From Bretschneidera sinensis (Eukaryota > Streptophyta > Magnoliopsida > Brassicales > Akaniaceae), in assembly GCA_023935145.1 (NCBI GenBank), contig CM043700.1:66815120-66879119 (forward strand): a DNA stretch of 64,000 bases, written 5' to 3'. Numbering within the stretch: the first letter of the stretch is position 1; each line of letters opens with the position of its first letter. The notes under the pieces are model-generated. The model saw only the letters and a program-made list of their open reading frames with translations. It was not told where the DNA came from and made no database searches. This document shows, one piece after another, positions 21,795-31,377 of the stretch. The translations under genes and the position numbers were made by a program.

Positions 21795-22769
21795 TGTTGG
21801 TATTTGTCTAAGGTTTAAACATGGTTCAAAGATGGTTAAAGTCTAAAATGAGGTTGGAAGATTAAAATACAACATGTTTAAAGGAGTGCACACATGTGTG
21901 TGCATCCATTTGGGTGTGTGTGCACACCCCTAATCAACAAAGAAAAGTAGTACGCACTACTGTGTGAAAGGCAGCATCAGTGTGTGCCTCACCACCCCTT
22001 CACTAGCACCTCATCGCCCAACAGGAAGCAGCTTAGAGAAGGGTAGCACCGTACCACCCCTCCACTAGCGTCACAACGTCCAGAATGTGGTGCAAAGGGG
22101 CTTTGCCTAGAGCCTCACTGCCCCCTGTTCAGCGCCTAAGCGCTAGGCACACTAAGGCACACATGGACAGCTTATTTAAACCTCCTCTTAGGTGCATGGA
22201 TGCAATGTTAAAATGAACAACACCACTTAGGATTGATGGAGGGCCATAGTTGATTGGTCGTCAAGATCTAAGGGTGGAGAATGACACACAAGATTGGACA
22301 AGAAGTTGGTGCACTATATAAAAGGTCACCTAGGTTCAATCTCATGACATAAGATGTGAAACACATTGTGATACAAGACATAAGTGTGTGTGTGGTAGAT
22401 ATACAAGAGAGAATTGTGTGAGAGTGAAAAGATACAGACATACAAGAGGGACTCATTGTAGAGAGACTGGTTGTAAAGAAGAGAGATTAGTATAAAAAGT
22501 GATAAAGTCTTTCTTGTTCTCTTCTTTGTTCCTTCAAGAAGTTGAGGTTTCTTGGAGAGGGTTGCTGTAATTGTAAAAAAACCATTGATTTAGTGCAGAG
22601 AGTTTAAGAGGAACTCATGGGGATGTAGGCTATTGCTGAACCTCGATAACAAATCGTTTGTCTTCTTTTCTTTCTTGCTTTCGATTGCTGTATTTCTTTC
22701 TACAAGTCGTTCTAGATTTGAGTGTTTGGAAGATCACCACCTGGGCATCTGTCAAGGTGATTTCCAACA
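21795..22769 (+). mobile_element. copia-B 5' LTR (975 bp)
   Basis: Starts TGTTGGTATTTGTCTAAGG and ends GTGATTTCCAACA. A TATA box (ACTATATAAAAGG) lies near 22313-22325. U3 holds GC-rich repeats of the GCCTCACCACCCC type (about 21985-22150). The GTAGGCTATTGCTGAACCTCG segment near 22625 is the usual U5 region of Tnt1-like LTRs. Confidence 0.9.
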
Positions 22770-22770
22770 G

Positions 22771-22783
22771 TGGTAATAAGAGC
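22771..22783 (+). promoter_or_regulatory. copia-B primer binding site (mutated)
   Basis: TGGTAATAAGAGC, compared with TGGTATCAGAGC in copia-C (complement of initiator tRNA-Met 3' end). It carries substitutions and one extra base, so priming is doubtful. Confidence 0.75.
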
Positions 22784-23063
22784 TTGTATAGCTGGGTGAC
22801 GGAGCAAGAAGAGAAGGTGTTGGAATAAGACTCCAAGAATTGGAGTTCAACTTCTTGGGTGATTCAAGAACAGAGTTAAGATCTATATCTGATCGTGTTC
22901 TTGAGGTAAATCAAGAATGGAGTTAAGATCAATATCTGATCGTGTTCTTGAGGGTGATTCAAGAATGGTATTAAGATCCATCTTCGATCTGTGTTCTTAA
23001 AGTTTAGAAGAAGTTGGAAAACATTTGTGGGTGCTGCATAAATTAAAGGATCTTCTCTGCAAG

Positions 23064-23815
23064 ATAAGTTCAAATTTCGATATTGAGAAGTTTGATGGAA
23101 AGAGAGATTATTCCCTGTGGAAGCGAAAGATCAAGGCGGTTCTAGTGCAATAGAAAGTGAACTTGATTATTGGAGAAGATGATGCTTTTCCAATAAGTGT
23201 CATGGAGGACCAGCGGATTGAGATGAAGAAGATGGCTTACAGCACCCTCTTCTTGCACATGTCGGATAATGTCACAAGGGAGTACAGAGACTCGGAAGAT
23301 CCAGCTACAATATGGAAGAAACTAGATGAGTTATTTCTTACCAAGACTCTCCTGGATAAGAGGTATCTTCGTAAATGAATATTTGCTTTTAAATTTGATC
23401 CTAATAAAGAGTTGCAAGATAATCTTGATGCCAAGATAAGGAGTGCATCAAGTAGAAGAAGGTTGTTCATTAAAAGAAGGCCAGCAACCCGGTATCGCAG
23501 CAACCATCGCTACTACTAGGACAGAGGTAGAGGAGAGAGCCATGAGAGAGTGCATAGCAACATACATGGCTACTACTGGGACAGAGGTAGAGGAGAGAGC
23601 CATGGGAGAGTGCACAGCAACATGCATGGCTACTACCGGGACAGAGGTAGAGGAGAGAGCCATGGGAGAGAGCACTCTAAACTGAGATTTGGAGGGAGTA
23701 GTTACTACTACTGCCATAAAGAGGGTCATGTCAAGAAAGATTGCAAGAAGATGACAAGAGATAGAAGAAAAAGCCATACCAAGAATAGAGAGGCTTCGGT
23801 TGCCAAGACAGAATA
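23064..23815 (+). pseudogene. copia-B gag, start lost, internal deletion, repeat-expanded basic region
   Basis: The start codon position reads ATA (23064-23066) instead of ATG. EKFDGKRDYSLWKRKIKAVLVQ follows, then a TAG. MKKMAYSTLFLHMSDNVTREY and LFLTKTLLDKRYLRK are in frame from 23157. After KELQDNL the copy jumps to AKIRSASS. About 80 residues present in copia-C (DLNSCSIAF to RVHDFK) are missing. A DRGRGESHGR-type repeat follows, then a knuckle CHKEGHVKKDC with its first cysteine changed to Tyr (YYYCHKEGH). Confidence 0.82.
23512..23690 (+). repeat. 60-bp tandem repeat coding an Arg/Gly/His-rich unit
   Basis: Three units of about 60 bp coding YYxDRGRGESHGRVHSNMHG; the third is partial. The copia-C copy of this region has a single RGRGQSHGRADS unit, so the expansion is specific to copia-B or its parent. 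Confidence 0.85.
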
Positions 23816-25417
23816 GTAAGATGATAATGTTCTTGTTGTGTGCTCAAGTGTGAGCAAGGGGCAAGAAGGCAATGGGAAATGGATCTTGGATACCGGGTGT
23901 ACTCATCACATATGCCCTCACCAGAGTTGGTTCAAGAATTTCAAGGAAACTAATGATGAAAGGGTTTTCTTGGGGAATGATATTTTTTACCAAGTGAGAG
24001 GCATGAGAGACATCCAGGTGAGGATGTTTAATAGAATGACAAGGCTACTGGAAAATATAAGGTATCTCCCAGATTTAAGGAGGAATTTGATCTCATTGGG
24101 GTAGCTGGATTCCATGGGATACACATACAATATAGAGGGATGAAAGATCAAGGTAGCTAAAGGATCTTTGGTAGTGATCAAAGCGACAATGAAGGATGGA
24201 CTCTATGAGATGATCGAAGACATGGAGATCAAGGATCAAGCAGCAAGCTTGATGGCTGAGATGCATGAGGCAGCCCTTTGGCACACTCGCTTGGGACATA
24301 TGAGAGAAGAGGGCCTGCAATTTCTCAGCAAGGATGGCCTACTTGGTGGAAACAAAGTAGAGGAACTTGATTTCTGCGAGTGGTGTGTTCTTGAGAAGCA
24401 ACACCGGGTCAGCTTCAACACCGGAGTGCACAAGTCTAAAGGCATTATTGACTACATTCATGTGGACCTTTGGGGACCAGCAAGGACACCAACACAGGGA
24501 GGTAACATTTACTTTCTGTCTTTAATTGATGATTATTCAAGAAATGTTTGGGCTTATTTGGTTAGAAATAAATCAGATGCTTTGAATAAATTAGTAGTGT
24601 GGAAAGGGCTGGTAGAGACTCAAATAGGCAGGGTAGTTAAAGGGATAAGAACTGATAATGGCTTAGAAAATTTTAACCAAGAACTTGATCAATTCTATAG
24701 GTATAGGACGGTTGTGGAAACTCCTCAGCAAAGTGGAGTTGTTGAGTGGATGAATAAAACCCTTCCTTATGGAAAAGGTTAGGTGCATGTTAAATGGATC
24801 CGGATTACCCAAATGTTTTTGGGGGGAAGCTGTGTCTACTGCTGCGTATGTGGTTAATAGATCACCCTCTAGAGGTTTAGAGCTCAAGACTCCCAAAGAG
24901 ATGTGGAGTGGAAAACCCCCTAAGTTAGATAACCTTAGAACTTGTGGGTGTGCTACATATGCACAACAAAAGGATGATGAGCTTAGCCTAGGATCTAGAA
25001 AATGTGTGTTTCTAGGATATGGGGAAGGGGCTAAGGGGTATAGGTTATGGTCCTTAGAAGGATTGAAAATCATAATAAGTAGGGATGCTATTTTTAGTGA
25101 ATTGTTATTTCCCTACTTGGAGAAAACTAACCCTGTAGGGGCTAGTGAGCAAACCAGTTTGGTTCTTGTGGAGCATAGCATCAAGAAGAATTTAGTTCAG
25201 GTAGAGCAAGGAAGGCAAGAGGGTTTGGACCAGGTAGAGCCCATTGATGAATGCCAAGCTCAGGACACTCGTGAGGAGGTTGAACTGGAAGTTGATGATG
25301 ACGGGAGTCGAAAGGACTATCAGCTCACAAGAGACCGAGAAAGAAGGCTGGTCGGACCACCTTCAAGATATGAGTTTGCAGATGCTGCGGATACAACAGC
25401 TCCTTGGACAGAATGAG
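23816..25417 (+). pseudogene. copia-B protease and integrase (broken)
   Basis: Protease: WILDTGCTHHICP near 23880-23918. The pre-integrase zinc region is AALWHTRLGHM to CEWCVLEKQHR. The integrase core has IIDYIHVDLWGPA, IRTDNGLE and PQQSGVVEWMN, so all three catalytic residues are present. There is a stop after NLISLG near 24104 and a frameshift near 24770-24785. The second part (24769-25417) runs from MEKVRCMLNGSG through RKCVFLGYGEGAKGYRLW to a TGA after APWTE. Copia-C has a stop at the same site. Confidence 0.85.
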
Positions 25418-25575
25418 AGATGAGTGAACAAGAAACTTACATTGATGCCATGAGATGTAAGGATTTTCCAAGATGGAAGCTAGCTATGGAGGAAGAAATA
25501 GATTCTTTGATGAAGAACAACTTCTGGGAATTGGTGCACATTCCAGGAAATCAGAGAGTTATGGATTGTAAGTGG
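25418..25575 (+). pseudogene. copia-B RT, first residues only
   Basis: RT begins (WKLAMEEEIDSLMKNNFWELV, RVMDCKW) and is cut at about 25575. The following bases are inverted LTR sequence. All catalytic RT motifs and RNase H are missing. Confidence 0.85.
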
Positions 25576-26455
25576 ACCAACTTCTTGTCCAATCTTGTGT
25601 GTCATTCTCCAACCGTAGATCTTGATGACCAATCAACCATGGCCCTCCATCAATCCTAAGTGGTGCTATGCATTTTAATCTTGCATCCATGCACATAAGA
25701 GGAGGTTTAAATAAGCCGTCCATGTGTGCCTTAGTGTGCCTAGTGCCTAGGCGCTGAACAAGGGGCGGTGAGGCGCTAAGCAAAGCCCCTTTGCACCACA
25801 TTCTGGACGATGCGGCACTGGTGGAGGGGTGGTGTGGCGCTGCCCTTCTCCAAGCTACTTCCTTGATGGGAGGTGAGGCACTGGTGAAGGGACGGTGAGG
25901 CGCACACTGATGCTGCCCTTCACATAGCAGTGCACACTACTTTGCTTTGTTGATTAGGGGTGTGCACACACACCCAAATGGATGCACACACATGTGTGCA
26001 CTCCTTTAACATGCTGTAGGTTCAATCTCATGATATAAAATGTGAAAAAAATTATGATACAAGACACAAATCTATGTGTGACAGACATACAAGAGATAAT
26101 TGTGTGAGAGTGCAAAGACACATACATACAAGAGGGACTCATTGTAGAGAGGCTGGTTGTAAAGAAGAGAGATTAGTATAGAAAGTGATAAAGTCTTTCT
26201 TATTCTCTTCTTTGTTCCTTCAAGAATTTGAGGTTTCTTGGAGAGGGTTGTTATAATTGTAAAGAACCAATGATTTAGTGCAGAGAGTTCAAGAGGAACT
26301 CATGGGGACGTAGGCTATTGCCGAACCTCGATAACAAATCGCTTGTCTTATTTTCTTTCTTGCTTTCAATTGCTGTATTTCTTTCTACAAGTCATTCTAG
26401 GCTTGGGTGTTTGGAAGATCACCACCTGGGCATCTTGTCAAGATGATTTCCAACA
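25576..26455 (+). mobile_element. copia-B 3' LTR with inverted U3
   Basis: 25576-26018 is the reverse complement of the LTR stretch corresponding to about 21868-22311 of the 5' LTR. 26019-26455 is the normal LTR from about 22331 to the end, ending TTTCCAACA. The LTR head and about 20 bp holding the TATA box are missing at the junctions. U3 is therefore inverted relative to R-U5, and the break is close to the expected U3/R border. Confidence 0.85.
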
Positions 26456-26460
26456 GCTTT
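26456..26460 (+). repeat. Target duplication of copia-B, right (GCTTT)
   Basis: Pairs with GCTCT at 21790-21794. Confidence 0.7.
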
Positions 26461-26468
26461 GATACCAC
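26457..26468 (-). promoter_or_regulatory. copia-A primer binding site
   Basis: On minus: TGGTATCAAAGC beside the 5' LTR, differing at one base from TGGTATCAGAGC of copia-C. It would pair with the 3' end of initiator tRNA-Met. Confidence 0.85.
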
Positions 26469-27379
26469 TGTTGGAAATCACCTTGGAGATGCCCAGGTGG
26501 TGATCTTCTAAACACCTAAGTCTATAATGACTTATAAAGATGAATCGAAAACAGAAATAGAAATCAAAGAAAGGAAAGGACACATCAATTGTTATCAAGG
26601 TTCGACAATAGCCTACGTCCCCGTGAGTTCCTCTGAACTCTCTGTACTAAATCAATAGTTCTTTACAAATACAGCAACCCTCTCCAAGAAACTCAAGTTC
26701 TTAAAGAACCAAAGAAGAGAAGAAAGAAAGTGATAAGAACTATTATAAAGCCCTCTACCTAATTTATACTACTCTCTCTTTACAACCAGCCTCTCTTTTG
26801 AGATCTATTCTAGTGCCTCTTCTGTGTTTTATGTCTTTGCACTCTCACACTTGCACTTAAATTCTCTTGTATGATGATCACTTATATGTCTTGTCTCACA
26901 ATTGTGTTGTGATTGAAGCTAGGTGACCCTTTATATAGTGCACCACTTCTTGAGCCAATATTTGAAGTCAATCTCCACCCTAAGATCTTGAGGACCATTC
27001 AATCATAGCCCTTCATCAATCCTTAGTGATCCTGTGTATTTTGTTCATGCATCTACGCACCTTTCAATGAGGCTGAAAAGCTTGTCTTAGTGTGCTTGGT
27101 GTCGCGGCCCAGAACAAGGTTGGCTGCGGCGCAAGGCAGGGCTGCACTTCTCCACTTTCTGGGCGTCGCGGCCTGGGGGTGGCTGAGCCGCGGTGCATAC
27201 CTCTTCCAAGCTTCCTCCTTGCTGGGCGCCATGGCCTGGGAAGGTTGGGCCGCGGCCTGACCTGATGTTGCACTTCTTTGTCTTATTGTGCATTGAGGCG
27301 CACACTTTGTGTGCTGAGGCACCAAGGTCTAATGAAAAACCTTGTCAAACTATGTTTAAACCTTAGACAAACACCAACA
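26469..27379 (-). mobile_element. copia-A 5' LTR (911 bp)
   Basis: Read on minus it starts TGTTGGTGTTTGTCTAAGG at 27379 and ends GGTGATTTCCAACA at 26469. The TATA box is CTATATAAAGGG near 26930-26941. U3 has a GC-rich block (27100-27260) with GCGGCC and GGCGCC motifs. Confidence 0.9.
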
Positions 27380-27389
27380 AAATAATTTC
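27380..27389 (+). repeat. Candidate target duplication of copia-A, right
   Basis: AAATAATTTC; compare ACATAATTTC at 10741-10750. Confidence 0.4.
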
Positions 27390-27815
27390 GAATTAAACAA
27401 GAAAAACGATGTAGTTTTGCATTCGAGATCATTTTGTAAAAAGGTGCACAACAAAATTTTGTTTTTTATATAAATTGTCGAAAGGTCCATAGTAATATAT
27501 TTTTTTATATAATTTCTCAAAAGTGCACAGTACTTGTATAGTAAATGAATAGTAACTGCAATAATTTACCATCTCTGAGACAAAAAAGGTCGCAATTTCA
27601 AACCTAGAAAAACAAAAACAATACAGTTTTTGATAAAAAAAAAAGTCATAAACAACTTTCTCCAAGCATAGTACAATACATAATAATTTCTCTCAGAGGT
27701 ACCAGTTAGATAAATTACTAAGTACAAACTGACAACAGATAAGCATGATGTCATACAATCTGAAAATTGCCAACCAAAGAGTCGTGCACATATTGCACAG
27801 CAAAGCTACAAAATC
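27390..27815. other. AT-rich DNA, no gene seen
   Basis: Presumably the original continuation of the LOB-gene 5' flank, interrupted by copia-A. It contains AAACGATGTAGTTTTGC, similar to motifs on the other side (10665-10720). No ORF is worth calling. Confidence 0.4.
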
Positions 27816-28440
27816 ATGTGTAGGGGGCTTAAATGTAAACATTAAAAAAAGAGATAAAACCAAAAGGACATGAAAATCAAAAGAAGGAAAGTGGGAGGAA
27901 GATATAAACATAAAAAAAAAAAAAAAAAGTTCTCCAAAGAATATAAAAAACAAAAGAAGGAAAGTAAAGAGGAAGATGTAAATATACAAATCAAAAGAAG
28001 GAAAATGGAGGGAAGATGTAAACATAAAAAAAATAAAAAAAAATCAAAAGAAGGAAAGTATGTGCAATAAAAATCAAAAAAGGAAAGTTTAAGAGAAGAG
28101 ATAAAAAGATAAAAATGTGTTGTACTGTATAATAACCCTAGAAGTTCCTATAAATACCCCTTCAGTTTTTCATTTCATGGCACGGAGGAACAAGATCAAG
28201 GAGATCAAAAAACTTAGAAACATTTCATACATTCAAGAGAGAAAATAGAAAAGAAAGCAATATAGTGAGAAAAGAGTTGTTTAGAAATACAATTCTTGTA
28301 ATCTTTCTTATTATAGTGAAGTATTTTTCTACTGCTCCTGTGGAATAGGCCTCATAAGTCAAACCATGTAAACACTGTGTCTCTATTTTATTTCTTTGTC
28401 TTTCTTTCAATTTCTTTATTTGCTAATTTCTATTTTTTTT
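27816..28440 (+). mobile_element. Probable decayed copia-type solo LTR
   Basis: The order is that of a Tnt1-like LTR: an A-rich repetitive U3, a TATA (CCTATAAATACCCC, about 28147-28160), then a stretch near 28330-28385 (TGCTCCTGTGGAATAGGC, AAACCATGTAAACACTGTG) like the U5 of such LTRs. No primer site or coding sequence follows. The ends are not defined and no target duplication was found. Confidence 0.45.
27865..28095 (+). repeat. Degenerate A-rich minisatellite
   Basis: Five or so imperfect units share the core ATCAAAAGAAGGAAA, spaced about 40-70 bp apart by A-runs and GGAAGATGTAAAC. Confidence 0.65.
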
Positions 28441-29096
28441 TTGTTAAAACGTAAAGTACTTCTACATCCCATTTCACAAATCATCTTAATTTTCTCAAAT
28501 ACAATATTTTTCCTTCCTTACTCAGAATCTCTACAACAATAATATTTTTCCTATTACTCAATTTGGGAACTATTTTGTCGATCTTACAAATTGGTCCATT
28601 GGTGAATCCATAGTCCATCAATTCTAAACTTGTAAATACGAATTAATTTTTGTGTTTACAATTTCCTTTTCGGTTTGTGTTTGGTAGTGAGAGGGAAATG
28701 AAAGTTTGTGGGGAAATGAGGGGAGTGAAGGCTAGGTTCATGAACTTGGTTGGTAGTTTCATGGTGGTTGTTACTACTGAGACTCTGGTGAGTTCTACTC
28801 CTCTCTCTCTCTCCCATTCTATTATCCATTTGTTAAATGGTAAAATATACTACCATGCAACATATATTTCAACATCCGCTTATAAGACACATAAATTGAT
28901 AAGACACATAAATTATCTATGATTACTTCCTAAAATTAATACAAATTTTAAGTGGTCCAAAATGGTGATTGAAGGTGGTGGTATATAAGGCACTACTCTT
29001 TGTTTAATAATGTTTTTTTTTTATAAGAGCAAGAACCTAAAAGAACCAATAGGGAGAAACTCTCTTTATCTTTAGGAAAAAAGCTGTCATAAGCAT
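28441..29096. other. Unclassified AT-rich DNA
   Basis: A GC-richer patch at 28660-28795 reads open on + (GVKARFMNLVGSFMVVVTTE) and ends CTG/GTGAGT like a splice donor, then a CT microsatellite (28800-28816). I do not recognise the peptide and see no second exon. It could be a gene fragment or chance. Confidence 0.3.
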
Positions 29097-30269
29097 TGAA
29101 TTACGCCCAAACAGTACTATGCGGTAGCAACAGTTAGAATGGGGTGTCAATCTCTCGAAAAGAACGTTCTACAGTCAAAGTCTCAGGCAAAAAATAATGG
29201 AAACAAAATTAAAAATTAATATTAAGAAAATGTTGAGAATTAAATGAAACAATTGAATTAAGTGAAAGAAAATCAATAATGAGAAACATAAGCGTCTAAG
29301 AATCCCTTCTAGATTTCATAACTTCAACTTGTATCAATTCAGTAATTATAACTCAACTACGTATTTCACATCTCAAATGCGTAATCGAAAAATAATAGTG
29401 GAAGCACTGAAAATATTCTTTTGTAAATTATTATACGAAATCCCCTTATTGTTTTTACAAGTAATGCAACAGTCAATCATATATGATATCCTCAATAGAC
29501 AATATATTCGGAGACAATAACGCAGTAAAGGACAATCATATATAATTAATCTACCGAAATCAATTGCATCCTAAATTTCACACATAAGAGAAGCATGACT
29601 GAACTTATGTGGAGAAAAAGAACAACAATCACCAGAGTTAAATACATATATAGAAGAAGAAAATATAATTGTCTGTCACACAAAAACATCAACTTCATAT
29701 TAAATAAAAGAAACAACTCAAAACAATTATTCAATGTTAAAAACACAAATAACTTAATTAAATACAAGCCAAACCCACTATGTCTAGGAGTTCATCTCTT
29801 CGCCTTAGTTGGAACTTAGCCTAGCCGACAATACATAATCACAACAGCTCTCTAAAAATTCAATGTGTATCTGTTCACCCCCCCCTCGGGTTTCTGGGTC
29901 TAAAATCCTATATAGAGCTTTATGGAGACAGCTTTGTAGACAGAAAAATCGTCCTAGGGTTTCTATTCACGCCGTGTTCCCTACTACTGTCCAAGCTATG
30001 ATTCTAATGCTGTTCAGGCCCGGTTCTGCTGCTCTGCCCAGGCTCGATTTCTTTGCTCTGAACTGGTCCGAATGTTGTGGATTCTTTCGAACATATTTTA
30101 TATGTTTTTTTGTTTAAGGCTTCTTTGTTTTTTTAATCTGCAAAACACATTAAAACACAGAATTCTCCAATGGACCACACTTGTCAAGAAATTCAATGAA
30201 TAATAAAAAATAATCTCAACAAATGCATATAATTAACTCTATCTGAAGCGCATTTTCATGCCCTAATCA
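29097..30269 (-). mobile_element. Athila-2 3' LTR (1173 bp)
   Basis: Aligns along its length with 58595-59768. It ends (plus) CATGCCCTAATCA next to CAACCCCCAACC, the reverse complement of the polypurine tract. The minus-strand TATA is CTCTATATAGG near 29908-29917. Two GGCCCGGTTCTGCTGCTCTG-type units lie just upstream of it (30003-30062). Confidence 0.88.
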
Positions 30270-31350
30270 CAACCCCCAACCAGCTCATTGCTAGTACCTA
30301 GTGATGCAAGCGAAACAACAATGCATGAAAAGTAACATAGCATGAATGTTGTTTATCCGAGAATTTTGTAGAACTGTCTAACATTTGAATAAATGTTGGT
30401 CAAAGCTCACATATGCTGATGAGAGTTTCAATCATGTCTTCTGAGAAACTGTGAGTGTGTGCACTAAGCCTAAATCTTCTTACCACAGACCAATGATGCA
30501 TAAAACTTTGAATTCAACCAAGAAAGAAGCCTCAACTCCATTATCCTCACAGGTAAATTGTTTATCAATTGAAAAACGAAAGGTATTTACTCATGGAGTT
30601 GGAAAACGGATAAAAGCACTCAGTGAAAGGGTCAAACAATTTAGGATACGCAAGTGAACAAGAATCGACCACAAGATAGGCTAATCACATAGTTCAGAAC
30701 ACTTTATCCGACTTACCAATATGCCTCAAAATTTTAATGGTTAATCAATAAGCATTGGTGTTGAAGCTCCTTTCTTCTGAGTGTGGTGCAACAACTTATC
30801 TTCCTTAAATGGTTTAATCTTCCTTCTTTTCGAATAAAAACTGAAAACTGAAGTAAACAAGAACTGATATTTTCTTCTTCTTCTTCTTTTTTCTCTTCTT
30901 TTTTTTCTTTTAGAGAATTACAATATAAATAAATAAGATGATGGAAGAAGAATCATTCCCAAGATATTGTCGACGATCAAAACTCTGCGCAAATGTCAAC
31001 GATTGATCCAAAGGCGTCGACGACTAACCAAATCATTTCTCCACATGTGAGGTAAGCCAAACAAAGTATCTCAAATAGTGACAAAACCAATTCAAGTAGG
31101 CAATAAAAGTTCACAATGCTAGTTTTCTCAGACTCTCCACTCAATAAAAATAAATGTGCTTCAAACACAGTTAAAAATCAAAGATCATATGCATCACTCT
31201 CTAAACAATCCACAAAGCTTAGTACATGCACAGAAATAAGTTTCCAGAAAATAGTCAATGTTAATCAAGATAGTGTTATTGGACCTTAATGAAAACAGAG
31301 TTGTAATCATGCATCAACAGTTCACAAAATCATGAAATCTCACAAATATT
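30270..31350 (-). other. Athila-2 3' non-coding region
   Basis: Begins with the polypurine tract (minus GGTTGGGGGTTG, 30271-30283). It contains a pyrimidine-rich run on plus at 30871-30915 (GAAGAA-rich on minus). No env-like ORF was recognised. The right limit is where element C starts. Confidence 0.65.
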
Positions 31351-31377
31351 CCATGATACAATGGTGTTGATTATGCT

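Larger units (their letters stand above)
21795..26455 (+). mobile_element. copia-B: Ty1/copia element, deleted and rearranged, nested in copia-A
   Basis: Same family as copia-A and copia-C. It has a 5' LTR (21795-22769), primer site, gag with an internal deletion, PR and IN, and a short RT start. It then jumps at 25576 into an abnormal 3' LTR. Most of RT and all of RNase H are missing. The flanking GCTCT/GCTTT pair and the restored copia-A sequence across it support insertion as one unit. Confidence 0.87.
10751..27379 (-). mobile_element. Ty1/copia LTR retrotransposon copia-A (Tnt1-like), host of two nested elements
   Basis: On the minus strand: 5' LTR 27379-26469, primer site 26468-26457, leader, gag, PR, IN, RT and RNase H (21558-17599), a short 3' non-coding part (11181-11046) and an abnormal 3' LTR (11045-10751). 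Copia-B sits beside the primer site. Athila-1 sits near the end of pol. The copia domain order (integrase before RT) is clear. Many stops make it non-functional. The flanks 10741-10750 and 27380-27389 match at 9 of 10 bases, a possible target duplication longer than the usual 5 bp. Confidence 0.85.

Noticed and set aside
27693..28070. Opposed ORFs rich in Phe or Lys near 27.7-28.1 kb
   Set aside because: They are products of the A-rich minisatellite and low complexity.
30270..31350. An env-like third ORF in Athila-2
   Set aside because: Some Athila elements have one, but only short ORFs without recognisable motifs occur here; the same holds for Athila-3 and element C.
31200..31377. A 5' LTR or primer site for element C
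   Set aside because: No TGATAAC start and no TGGCGCC-like site are found upstream of its gag.
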